A stretch of DNA of 64,000 nt from Juglans regia. Its lineage: Eukaryota > Streptophyta > Magnoliopsida > Fagales > Juglandaceae. The notes under the pieces were generated by a model. It saw nothing but the letters and a program-made list of their open reading frames with translations, did no database searches and was not told the origin of the DNA. Each line of letters opens with the position of its first letter. Positions within the stretch are counted from its first letter, which is position 1. Positions 10,572 through 21,831 of the stretch are shown here, piece by piece. The stretch is taken from NCBI RefSeq assembly GCF_001411555.2, contig NC_049907.1, positions 35,609,866-35,673,865 on the forward strand, given 5' to 3'. Made by a program: the position numbers and the translations under genes.

Positions 10572-11938
10572 CTATGGTTTGAATTTCCCCAAGGGGGTTC
10601 CTGCCTTGGTGGCGAACAGGGGCGACCTCGCAGTGGTTCTCTTATTGCCAGTTGTCATTGAGGGTTGTTCGCCTATATCCCGACTCCTTTCTCTCAATCT
10701 TTCACTCCTCTCTTGCTCCTGCCATCTGGCCGTGGAGTGGCGTCGCTTCTGCTGTTCTGCATATTCCTTCCTCTCTCTCTCTCTCTCTCTCTCGGAAAAG
10801 CAGTCTTCGGTATTGTGTGAGGTGGACCATGGTACGTGCAGTAACATCACATTGTTCTCCGGTCATCTTCTTTTTGAATGGTGAATGTGGGCAGGTCGTA
10901 CCGTGGTCCGGATCCCTTTGCCGAGACTTTCTCTCGCCGCTTCTCTAGGGAGCCCTTCTCCCATTTTTCATAAGGCTTGGCCTTGGTTGGGACCTTCGCC
11001 TTCCTCTCTACGCGCTCCACTTCCTTCCTTCGTGGCTCCGTCAATGCCTAAAAAGTGTCATCCAGATTGATGAAGTTATCGATCTGGTCCATGAACTCTC
11101 GCAATGTCGCGGGAGTTTGTCCGGCTAGCTCTACCATAAACTGGGAGCCTGGCTAGATTCCCCTAGGAGCGTTGCCAAGGTTATCTTCCCATCTTGGTCG
11201 TCGGTGGTCATATGCTCTTTGTTGAACCGGGTTACGTAAGACTTCAGGCTTTCAACCTCTGTTTGTTTGACAGTGAGGAGGTACGCAGCCAGATGCCGCC
11301 TCCTCCGACTGGACATGAACTGGGTTAGGAACAGTCTAGCTAATTCGCCAAAGCCGTTCACCAATCTAGGTGCTAGTGACCTAAACCACACATGTGCTGG
11401 TCCTTTTAGGGTTAGTGGAAATGTCCTGCAAGCTATTTCTTCAGGGAAGCCATGCAGCGTCATGTGAGCCCTAAATGTTTCCAAGTGCTCAGAAGGGTCC
11501 CTTCCTCCATCATAAATCTCCATAGTAGGGACTCTAAACTTTGGTGGCAAAGGTACCGCCATTACTTTTTCAGTATAGGGTAGACCTGTGCTTGTGAGCA
11601 ATTAATCTACCGTTGACAACATACCTACTTTTCTTGCTATCTCCTTGTATTTCCCTTTGAGGCTGCGGAGCTTATCCTGCATGTTTTTCTACTCCTATCC
11701 CTTGTTAAGTCCCGCTTTCGCTTTTCGAGATCCTACGTGCTCAGAGTCGCCTGATCCCACCCTTCGTCTTGCTCCTGTTGGGGGTTTTTAAGCTCCTTGT
11801 TTTTCTTGTAGACTGTACTTCACCGGTTAGTTTCGTTACCCACTCCTCCATGGTTTTCAACCTTACTTTCATAGCATCTCTCATATCTCTCCTGAGTTGT
11901 TCAGAATGGGTTGTCAAAGGCATGAGAAAGACACGCAA
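10572..11938 (-). pseudogene. Gypsy gag (degraded)
   Basis: The gag core is clear in 11131-11601: KVMAVPLPPKFRVPTMEIYDGGRDPSEHL-type sequence, then ACRTFPLTLKGPAHVWF and FGELARLFLTQF, typical of the retrotransposon gag family. Upstream, 11741-11938 encodes the charged N-terminal part after the PBS. Downstream, 10572-11044 gives KPYEKWEKG, and a histidine/cysteine-poor relic of the zinc-knuckle segment (HNTEDCF), followed by an ERERERE run from a CT microsatellite (about 10771-10793). Stops and frameshifts separate the blocks. Confidence 0.75.
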
Positions 11939-11947
11939 GTTCTATTA

Positions 11948-11967
11948 CGATCCCACAGACGGCGCCA
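11948..11967 (-). other. Primer-binding site of the gypsy element
   Basis: On the - strand this reads TGGCGCCGTCTGTGGGATCG, two bases after the end of the right LTR. This is the common TGGCGCCGT-type PBS of plant gypsy elements. It fixes the element's orientation as right to left. Confidence 0.8.
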
Positions 11968-11968
11968 C

Positions 11969-12591
11969 TATTAACGTCATGTTTTGCGCACCTTTGAGCC
12001 AAGCTCTGACAACTCAGGTTTTCGAAAACGGGCCCTGCACAAGGTAGAAACGACTGCAACTTTGAGAGGGCAGCTTGCCAAAGTTAGTAAATATTCTTGG
12101 AGGGTGGCAAATAAGTAAGAGAGTTTAGGAATCTTAGAGATATTCTCGTACCTGGGATCTGCTATTTATACTATAGGCCTGAGGAGCAGATGGTGCCTGC
12201 TACCATGACATCCGTGTCCCCCGTACTATTCCTTCTGTCAGAGTCTTTAAATGCGGCGTGGCTCTACGACGACATCATTAATGTGGCATGGTTATCCGAC
12301 CTCCTCTCTGTCTATCTCCCTTTTGGTCCGTTCATCCCCTTTCTGTCAATAGATAAAGGGCTCCTCGTATATCACACATGTTGTGCAAGTTGGCACTCGA
12401 GAACCGGACACTACTCGAGGGGGTCTTAGATTGAAGAGTCTCATTCTTTGCAATACCATCCCTCCCGTAGGTTGTGTACAGATGAGTTTTCTCGTAGGCT
12501 GAGTTAAGGGCTCGTTACTCCAGACCGGGCTTTTGATCTTACTTCTTTTCATTTACAAGCCTCTTGATCTTAGTGGAGAAAATCCCTTACA
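11969..12591 (-). repeat. Gypsy element 5' LTR (right copy)
   Basis: Homologous to 2628-3275. In element orientation it starts with TGTAAGGG at 12591 and ends with ACGTTAATA next to the PBS, giving TG...TA ends rather than TG...CA; the other copy shares the final TA. Confidence 0.85.
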
Positions 12592-13160
12592 ACTCTTTTG
12601 AAGGTTGATGTTATATGCTAAATAATTAGTTACATATAATAGTTTTCCTTTAAGAAACTCAACTGTTCCAATCTGGTCATCCGTGCATTGCGCAAGCATA
12701 TTACTAGTTTATTTAGAAAATGCTGCTCGCCCATATAAATTTACCGTTTGACTTTGCATTACTAGTTTTTTTTTTTCCTCAATTGTGAGGCATCTTTAAT
12801 TCAGATTCATTTCTCATTCTATTTTTTTTTTTATTAATGGTAATGCCTATAATAAAAAATAAAATAGAAATAAAATTATGATTTTGGAAATAAGGGATAT
12901 TGATCGAAATTTCTGGCAACATTATTGTTTAGGAATGAATTGAATGGTACATCTTAAAAGTTTATTAAGAGATTTGATAATCGTCTGTAGTCAATAAATC
13001 TGGAGTCATCATGATAACAAATTAATACCGGTGATGATAAGAAAAATAAATAATTTTTTTTTAATAGAAACTATCAGTCACACGCAACATTGTTAGGTTA
13101 AACAGTCCATCTTAATGGTGAACTCAGGTGGCCAAGTAACGGCTAGGGTTCTTAATTAAG

Positions 13161-13343
13161 CCTCCGTTTGAATTTATAAATGAGTTGAGATTAGTTAAAT
13201 AAAATATTATTAAAATATTATTTTTAATATTATTATTATTTTAAAATTTAAAAAAATTAAATTATTTATTATATTTTATATAAAAATTTAAAAAATTTAT
13301 AATGATGAAATGAGTTAAAATAAATTTTGAATCCAGACGGGAC
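13161..13343. mobile_element. MITE with CCGTTTGAA/ATCCAGACGG ends
   Basis: The left end CCTCCGTTTGAATT and right end AATCCAGACGG are imperfect inverted repeats. The interior is the A/T-rich block (ATTATTTTTAATATTATTATT) shared with 22610-22783. It is non-coding and probably a hAT- or Mutator-like MITE, a family I remember as frequent in Fagales. Confidence 0.6.
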
Positions 13344-13622
13344 ATAAAACTTTTGCCCGCTTGGCTTTCTTTGACGCTAATAAAAATTGTTGTACTCAAT
13401 CAAAGTTAGCTTGTGAAGTCTTTCCATCACTAATATAGAAATAAAGGACAGAAGAGAACAAGTATCAAGCAAATTTAAGAGATCAAAGTGCCAGCATTGA
13501 CCTTTTTAGATGTTTTATTTATTGTTTAATGGCTCAACGTATGCTAAATTTTATTCATGTATACTACTTGTACGTGTACTTGGGATGACGTTGCACCATT
13601 GCACCATTGCACTTATTAATTG

Positions 13623-13797
13623 GAGACGTTTAGATTCGCAACTCATCTTAGTTCATCTCATCTCAACTCATCTCTCTACTATTCATTACTATTCAACAAC
13701 TTTAACTCACAAATATCACCACTATTCACAACTCATCTCATTATTATTCACAATCCATCTCAAGTCATCTCAAGTCATCTTCGAATCCAAACGTCTC
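13623..13797. mobile_element. MITE, 175 bp, near-perfect 16-bp terminal inverted repeats
   Basis: The left end is GAGACGTTTAGATTCG. The right end reverse-complemented is GAGACGTTTGGATTCG, one mismatch in 16. The interior is rich in CTCATCT units and contains ACTATTCA repeats. No coding capacity. It is better preserved than the neighbour at 13161-13343. Confidence 0.75.
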
Positions 13798-14231
13798 AAG
13801 ATCTTCTTATGGAAAAAAACAATATTTTTATTTAATAAATTTCTGCATATCAAGTATGAAAAAAATCAAAACAAACATGAGAGAGTGAATAAAATGGAGC
13901 GCATTTCAGCTTGTCAAGAAAGATTGTCTTGTGTTTTCTCCCTAATATGTTTGATCTATGCCAATAGAAAGCAAGATAAGATCTCAGATCACAACGCATC
14001 ACACCAAAAACGTGACTGCCAATCATTTTTAACCCTTCGTTCTCAACTCAATTTGTGAAAAAGTGATTGAGGCTTATTATGCTCAGAATGTACAGCCATC
14101 TCAAAGTTGTATCTTGCTCAGTTTGCATAAGGACTTTAAAAGGCAAGATTACGGTTAAGTCGATTGAACAGTCAAACCATCCTTGCAACCAAAACCAGAG
14201 TCATCATACATCTCCGGGTTTCCAGTAGTAC

Positions 14232-17200
14232 CTATGCTTTCTCTGCAGCAGCAGATGGACATTTTCCCAATGTGTTCCACAATATATAATCCCCAGAAGT
14301 AACCTATTTAAAAAAACAATAAATAAATGAGGTAAAAAAAAAGATCTACAGATGTACATATGAATTTTGAGATCCACGATTCCACGGTTTGCTAACTTGA
14401 GCCAAACCTTGCTTAAAATTACAGTAAATAAGATTCGCCACTTCTGGCCATGAATACCAAGTTAATTCAGTTCCACCAATACCCATAGCTGCGAGATCTT
14501 CTAACAGAGCTACAGCACTAGTTTCTTTGTACAAATGTAATAGGAAAAGAATGCATCTTGGTATTAGAAATTTGATGGCTCTAACCACTTGAAAAACTCT
14601 GGCAAATTTTCTTAAAAAAGGAAAAAGAAAACCTATCAAGCATCAAAAGAAGGGAGTCTAAAGAAGGGCCTACCTGAGTTGAAAAGTCAACGGGTGCTTT
14701 AACAGCTGGATAGATGCTTACCTGCATACAGCACAAACAATTACAAGAAAGCCAGCAGAACCAATTCTATGATGCATTATATATGCATAAATTGAAAAGA
14801 ATGAGGGAGAAAAAACTAATAAAAATAAATACAAGAATGAGGGAGTAAAAAAGGAAAAAAAAGGGATGGTTTAGAACTCCAGGCTTCAAAAGAGGTGGAG
14901 TGAGGTGAGAATAAAGGTAGGTAGATGTCATAGATTTGGATGTTGCATCTTGATTTCCTTTGGAGTGGTATGGGGGATGAATTCAAATTTCATCTGGTCA
15001 AGTGGGATGAGGTATGCTCTCCAATTTCTTTTGGTGGGTTGGAATTAGAAATATGAGGATCTTTAATAGGACTTTACTTGGGAAATGGTTGTGGAGACAC
15101 TATGGAACCTGAAACTCTATGGAAGTTGGTGATAGACCTTAAATATGGAGTTGTGGGGGGGTGGAGTGGGAGTTTGGAAGCATATTAGACGAGGGTGAGG
15201 GGTTTTTACTCGTCACACTAGACTTATGTTGTTAGATGGTTCTAGAATTAAATTCTGGAGTGACCTATGGTGTGGGGTTAACGCCCTTAAGGATTTATTC
15301 CCTTCAGTTTTCAGGATTGCTTGTGAAAAAGAAGCTTCAGTGGCTGATGTTATGGTGCTATCTGGGGATCAAGTCCAATGGAACGTGAACTTTAGTAGGC
15401 CTGCACAAGATTGGAAAATTGGTAGCTTTGAGGATTTTTTCCTCTTTTATACTCCATGAGACTGAACATTCAAGGAGTTGACAAGTTGTGGTGGATACCA
15501 ACAGGTAAAGGCATGTTCTCGGTTCGTTCTTTTTATAAGTCTCTCACACAATCACAAGACAGTCAATTCCCATGGAAGAAGATTTGGTGAAATAAGGTGC
15601 TTCCTAAAGCGGCATTTTTTGTTTGGTTAGCTTCCTTGGAAATGGGGGGTGATCATAGTAGACTGGTGCTGCATGTGTAAGAAAATTGGTGAGACTGTGG
15701 ATCATCTTCTACTGCATTGCAAGGTTGCTAGAGAGCTATGGGATGATGTGTTCTGCAGGTTAGAGCTAGCTTGGGTCATGTCTACCACAGTGGTTGAGTT
15801 CTTGGCCAGATAGACAAATCTAAGAGGAGCCCCCCAAATCACAGCTGTGTGGAAAATGGTGTCTATTCGCATCTTGTGGTGCATATGGAAGGAGCAAAAT
15901 GACCGGATGTTTGAAGACAAAGAACGCTCTATAGAGGAACTTAGATCACTTTTTGTTAGAACATTATTTCTATGGGCCATACCTGTAGATTTTAATGGCC
16001 TTGACATTCATGACTTTCTTGTTTCTTTTTCTTCTTCTTCCTAGATAGGCGCTAATTTGTGTATACCTTGTTGTGTACTTGGGCTAAGCCTATTCTTATT
16101 AATACAATTGTTTACTTATCAAATATATATATATATATATATTGGATGAACCAATGAGAATTTGATAACTAGCCATCAAAATGCAGAAGTTCATAATTAG
16201 CATTTGATTTTTTTTTTTTAAAGGTAAAATTAAAAAACGCATGGTGCTGAGTCGCTGACCAAAAGAAAGAACATGTGACCAGGAGAGGAGAGTAGAGGGG
16301 CCACAAACTTACTGCTTTAGGATCAATTGACATTCCAGATAGTGATGCCCCAACAATCTTGAAAGATACCTGAAATCATGAGACGGTAAATGCATGCTCT
16401 TTGTGAAGCCAAGTCTTCAGTGTGTCGAAGTACATATTAAACTCAGATTTTATGCGTACTTTTAATTCCAGATGCAAATGACTAACTTTAACAAGAAAGA
16501 CATAACAATAGCAATATCTTGTCCAAGTGGAACGGATACATTCTGTGTTTTGCTGAAATAACGATAATGGCATGGTTTTGGTATATAGGCCACTTCGCAT
16601 TGTAATATTTATAAATAGGTGACAAAAAAGCAAAAAGTCCATAATCTGACGGGAAAATAGTAGATTGACAAGATATCCAACTAAAAACCGGAACAAAAAA
16701 GGGGAAGCACATACTTTAGCATATTCGTATGCCTGCCAGCAAAATGGTTCCTCTAGATCAGCTGGAGGAAGATCATTGCTCATTTTATCCATTAAGAAAT
16801 CCTCTATATTCACCACATTATTAGAATTCTGTGTCTCAACATCACTATCTTCATCAGCTATGATTCCAAAACCTGACCTAGAGGAAGACAATCTTTGGGT
16901 TTGCCATGGTGCAAATGTAACTGTTCCAGGGAAAGTTGCCTCAATACTTCTCCCAGAAAGGCCACGTCCACTAGTAACAATTTTCCACTCAACAGAGTGC
17001 TCTGTAGTTGAAACTGTTCCAATTGAAGGGGTCCCGTCAAAGGATACAACCCTTCTCCTAGGAAAGGGCATACTCACAGTACAGAACTCCATTGTCAGAG
17101 GAGCCTTATAACCTTCCATTAGGTGCAACTTGAATAAAAATGCACCTTTATCCTCAGAGACCATTGACAATTGATAAAATCCCTTAATGGGAGGTCCAAG

Positions 17201-20200
17201 GCTACATGTAGCCTGATAACGCATTAAAACGAAATTACCTAATGGTGGTGAAAACATCACGGCCTGCTTATCTGCATGATGTTCTGGAACTTGAGCACAA
17301 GGATGAAATGATAAGCCCTCAACATGAGCTGTGTTCAATCCTGTTAAGGGAAATGATACATCGGGCAATCCTTCTAATTCTGCTCGGCAGTTTATTTGAC
17401 CAGAAACTGATATATTATCTGGAATTTCATCTCGATCATACATAGCAGCATGAATTGTCTCATGAACTGTGAATAGCATTCTCTGCTTTCCTTTGTAAAG
17501 ATATGGCTTCCATGCTGGTTGCTTGAGATCAGGAGGAGGCAGATCTGATGAAGAAAAGCCATTTACCTTGATTGTGAATATGTTGGAATAGCTAAGATCC
17601 AAAGGTGTACCTATACAAAAGATATACAAGGACATGAGAAATTAACCGGAATTAGGTAAATGCAGTTTGATATGCCGAAAAGTACAATAAATCTGAGATG
17701 AGAAATACCATAATAAAGAGTACCAACCAAAAGGCATCGAACTACTTATGAAAGTTCGAAGTGCATCTTTATCCAAAGGCCTAGAACCAATCTTTGGAGC
17801 ATCTGCGGCAACAGCTCCTGCTACAGCAGTGTTTGAAGGGACGGAAGATGCAACTGGTGCAGCTACAGGTTTTGCCCTAGAGGAGATGCCTGATATCCCT
17901 ATACTGCCAGTTAGTGAATCTAACAAACCTCCAACAGATGGAGAAGCGCTTACAACCACCTCAGGTTCTGTTACATCAGCAGAAATTATGTCACCAATAG
18001 CATGTGCAACCATGAATGCCCTGTAATATCGGAAACAAGAAACTGCTTATATACGCCATTTATTGCGGAAAAGTTCAAGTGACATCAACATGTAAGGCTA
18101 GCTGCCTTTTCCTCCATTAAGAAGGATGACCATCTTAGGTGAAAGGTAGTAACACCATATCAAGAAAATGAAGTTCAACAATTCAAGGAAAGAAAATCCT
18201 GCATTAGGAGATTTCAAGAATATACAAACATATAAGGCTACAATTCAGGCCCATATTAAAGCCAAGGAATCAAGTGAACCTGTAATATATAGGCAACTTG
18301 AATGAAAATTAAAAAGTATAGATCATCATGGGGAAGAACAAATAAACGGAACAGGCAACGAAAAGTGAATAGTTATCCCAAATGTATGAAGGTATAACAG
18401 AAAGCAACAATGGACCCCCAAATGTATGAAGATGGAGGTCCTTCTAGGGTTTCGAGTACTTTGGAAGAAGCAGACGAGCTTCTTTCAGAATATGAAAATG
18501 GGGTAACAGAAGATAATGCTCCCCCCCACCTGTTCTATGCCGCCTCTTGAGGGAGAAGTAGGGTCTGACAAAGTGGCACAGAAAGGGTTGTCGGGGGATG
18601 GAGCACCTACAAGCAATGTTCTCATTGATGGAACGACGACAATGCCAGAGGTGAAGGAACCTCTAATGGTGACAACAACAATATAGCAGTTGAGAAGGTT
18701 CAGGATTTGAATGCAGGATACTACAGGGAGGAAATATGGGTTTATCGTTGGTGCCTTGTGAGGAACGTCTAGGGTCGGGAGAGCAATTGGGAACTGTGTC
18801 TGGGGATAATGTTGTTCCCATGGTTTCTCTTCCTCCGACCAACAACATAGCAATTTCATCATCAGATTGGGTTCTGCATAAGGTTAACGAGATTCAGCAT
18901 ATTGTGGGGCTTTCATACGGAGGATGTGAAGACCAATTTAAAGCACTACTCACTGCGATAGAGGCGAGCCACTCGCTTGAAACCAAATCAAGTTTTAAGA
19001 AAATCAGGAAGTTAAAGCATCTTTCTTGGGCAATCAACTACGACACTAAGGGAGGTAGATCAAGTCGAGGAAAACGTAAGGAGGGCATTATGAAGACATC
19101 CTCGTAGTGGGAGTTTCGAGTGGAGTATTAGTCTTACGGGGGGTGGGGGTTGGGGATGTGTGTTTTATTCCAATTTGGACTTGATGTATTTTGGATAGAT
19201 TTCTAATTTTCATGGGCTTTTTGGGTCATCTGGGGCTAGCTAGTATAGGCTAGGTGTTTTCTTATATACGTCTAGTGTACTTGGTTACTCCTATTGATAT
19301 ATATAATATTTTTACTTGTAAAAAAAAAAAGGCCAACTGCATATAGAAAGGATAGGGGATTATAATTTATATCCCCAATAGGCCTTTCGAGTGACCAAAC
19401 CATCACAATTCAATCACAAAACTCCAACACTAGCAGAATTAAATTTCCTAAAAGAAATAATTGATAAATACTAATCACAATTAGGAAGCTCATACCATAC
19501 TTGTCGGTACAATTTACAATCAAGGGAGTGTCTTGGTATGCTTACCCCAATATTTCTTTACACCAAAACTTTGAGCATTCTAGATCAGCAATAGCTCTAA
19601 AGGATGGGAAAAGCATCATCTTTAGACAGAAAATAATACTTCAAAAGTAAAACCCAAACTTTTTTTATGAAATGACTATTTTGCAAGGATTGGCTACATT
19701 AGAATTTGAAACCATAATATAGTTCCTAGAAAGAGAGAAATTATAAGAAAAGTCAACTGAATCCGTGAATGCAAAAAACGAAAAATGCAAAGAGGAAGGT
19801 AGGGCTACGTAGGGCCATCTTTTTTAACAGAAAAGAACTGCCGGTGCAGATGTAGCAATCCACAGAAAGAAATATCCTACCATTCTAGATATATCAACCA
19901 ATTCCATAATAAGCTAAAACAAAAACAAGAGCTTTCCCAATCATCTTGAACCCAATGAATGGTATTAAACCAATCACCTTTGACCCTTACAACAAGTAAG
20001 CAGGGCATGGGTGCCTAATTTATACCAATAGACGATGCTTCCAACACCATTTTAAAAGATATTAAAGTAACAGTTTGGATGATTAGGGAATGACGCTGCC
20101 TCCCTATTTTCAAGTCTACAACAATACCTAATTGAGCTAGGTAGGCTAGAAATCATTCAAGCATTTCATGATATATTGTGGATTAGTTTCAAAGAAAATG

Positions 20201-21831
20201 ATCCAGCACACCATTAGTAGTCATAGAATAAGCCCAAAATGATGTAGAAAATGATCTCCAACATCAAAAGTCAGGTTAGAAAACAACATAATAGATTTAG
20301 CAAAACAATAAGTGAGAAGTAATACAACTAGAAGCTAAACAACCTCTCTCACACACTCATTTCACCATGCATTCCAATGCTACTTCACAAGTTAAACGCC
20401 CAGGCAATGCTAAACAGCAAGACTTTCCAAGTAAATTTAGGGTAGTTTGAAGCTGAGGAAAACTAGAAAAATGTCCGATGAATTCCATAAGACGAAAAGG
20501 GAGGGGGGGGAGGAACATAAATGGAAAAAATTGCAAGGGTTTTCTTTTTTCAAGTAAAATCTAGTTCCTGAAAATCTAGTTCCTGAACAACATTGCAAGT
20601 AACTTACCATACCCTGTGATGGATGGAAGATCGAGCAAGAGGGACGATAAACTGTCATCTGCTCCAATGGCATTTCCACAATCAGATCTTTTGCATAACC
20701 TTGTATATGCCTTCAAATACCTGGGCTCGACTAAAGGCAACACAATAACGAAATAATTACCCTTTATGTGCAATATTAAAGGCCATAGCAGATTATTCTC
20801 GCCTTCCTCTCCTTTGTTTATGTATAGGCCTACAATGTGACGTGTAATTGGATCATCCACCCAGGAATCAGATCCTTTGGAAGACTGACTGACCCGTATG
20901 CCAAACCCACGTGCGGATCCCTCCCTACATAGAAACAAGAAAAATTAGTAGCAATGATATGGGAGAAGGAAAAAAACTACAAATAAAGTCATGTCAGAAA
21001 AATCAAAAACACAAAAATAGAAGTGAAAGACAATAAACAATGACGATGACTTAAATGTTCTCCATCCAGAACTTTGTGAAATCAATGCACCGTCTGAGCT
21101 CAATATTCTTCTCACGATTAGCTAAGGCAATATAACTTCAATCATTATTTTCAACCCCTCCCCTACAGCAATTCCTTTCCCCCCGGGGCAAAAAAAAAAA
21201 AACTAACCTTTGCTTTCTCTCCACAAATGCAGAAGCCAATTCCGAGTCAGCAGGAAGTAATGAATATACAGCATAACTAAAGCTCTCCTCGCTAGCGTTC
21301 TCATTCTCGCTCTTACAAGCCGCCTGCCACCGCTTCTCTACTACTGGAAACCTCCTAATATGACAGAGAAAAGTCAAGCCAACATTGAATTTCTTAGAGC
21401 CCCATTTTGCTGCAAAAGAAATGTAAAACTAAATTTTGCACGCAGCTACTTTTAAATTAAAGCATGACTATCATTTTTATAGCAAGCAATCCCCAAGTCC
21501 CGTTACCATTTTGGAAGTACGAAAGCAAAATTCAACGAAACAGTAAACAAAATTAGAGCAGAAAAAAAAAAAAAAAAAAAACTACAAGATCTAAAAATAT
21601 AAACTCTGATTTCTAAAAGAAGAAATCAACGAATTGCAAAGTGGAGCTTTCAAAACCGACGAGGCAAGAAGAAGAGACTCCTCGATTTTTTGAGGTCGAC
21701 AAAAGGCTTGAGGGTTAGCTGGTTCTAAACATATAGACATAGGATTGTATATTAAGGATATACCTGGAGAAAACGACGGAATCAAGGCTGTTGAGGATCC
21801 AGATGGCTCTTATGCTGCAACCACCGCTCAT
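14232..21831 (-). CDS. AP5M: AP-5 complex subunit mu (adaptor medium subunit)
   Basis: Eight coding exons, in order: 21764-21831, 21208-21354, 20613-20924, 17728-18020, 16715-17610, 16313-16369, 14674-14721, 14232-14303. They sum to 1893 nt, 630 residues. Family knowledge: AP-5 is an adaptor-like complex of late endosomes/lysosomes, and plants have a mu5 homologue of similar length. The N-terminal part begins [17 protein letters not shown] and has the longin-like strand order. An alanine/serine-rich linker (about residues 180-260) precedes the mu-homology domain, which runs from about residue 275 ([34 protein letters not shown], in parts) to residues 590-620 ([21 protein letters not shown]). 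Introns 3 and 6 contain LINE insertions in opposite orientation. The ATG is the first in frame near the upstream boundary. Splice sites follow GT-AG; the exon 3 donor has a competing GTAAGT 5 nt downstream. Confidence 0.9.
14885..16142 (+). mobile_element. 5'-truncated LINE in AP5M intron 6 (antisense to gene)
   Basis: On the + strand broken frames read the end of plant LINE ORF2: [14 protein letters not shown] and [22 protein letters not shown] (about 14970-15100), then [13 protein letters not shown] (15235), then the zinc-binding segment and [22 protein letters not shown] (15864 on), ending SFSSSS at about 16041. The 3' part has the family tail TGTGTACTTGGGCTAAGCCT and a TA microsatellite (about 16121-16142) instead of a clean poly-A. 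Several stops show it is dead. Confidence 0.85.
18400..19332 (+). mobile_element. LINE derivative with ORF1 but almost no ORF2, in AP5M intron 3
   Basis: The + strand ORF 18736-19107 ends in [12 protein letters not shown], then [17 protein letters not shown], matching the ORF1 end of the LINE at 60611-61045 (SDWVIDTVKAIK, then EQFMVLLTAIEAGH). Right after it comes a MKT start like that of ORF2, then a stop, and within about 230 bp the LINE 3' tail (TCTAGTGTACTTGG, poly-A 19320-19332). ORF2 (endonuclease, RT) is missing. The left boundary is uncertain. Confidence 0.7.

Larger units (their letters stand above)
2628..12591 (-). mobile_element. Ty3-gypsy LTR retrotransposon lacking RT/integrase, Tat-like
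   Basis: Two related LTRs (2628-3275 and 11969-12591) bracket about 8.7 kb. The primer-binding site next to the right LTR reads on the - strand, so the element runs right to left: 5' LTR, PBS, gag (about 11938-10572), protease (about 10497-9990), tandem repeats (8500-9650), antisense ORF region (4089-6516 +), LINE fragment (about 3425-3850), 3' LTR. No RT, RNase H or integrase motif is visible. The 5 bp flanks are ACTTT and ACTCT, a one-mismatch target duplication. Tat-lineage gypsy elements are known to carry extra ORFs, some antisense, which makes Tat the best guess. The element is non-autonomous and decayed. Confidence 0.8.
12597..14231. other. Intergenic region between gypsy element and AP5M
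   Basis: AT-rich with two MITEs (13161-13343 and 13623-13797). The part from about 14050 to 14231 is probably AP5M 3' UTR. The long open frame across 13510-14058 overlaps the MITE and resembles no protein. Confidence 0.5.

Noticed and set aside
10579..10948. Serine/leucine-rich + strand frames
   Set aside because: They are the complement of the charged, ERERER-containing gag region and a CT microsatellite.
13510..14058. 182-codon + strand frame
   Set aside because: Much of it is translated MITE (13623-13797); no known protein and atypical composition.
14346..14639. 97-codon - strand frame in AP5M intron 7
   Set aside because: It lies between two well-supported exons, has no splice-compatible continuation and no recognised motif; treated as chance.
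18378..18431. CCAAATGTATGAAG direct repeat as LINE target duplication
   Set aside because: Both copies lie on the left side of the LINE, 40 bp apart, and none follows the poly-A.
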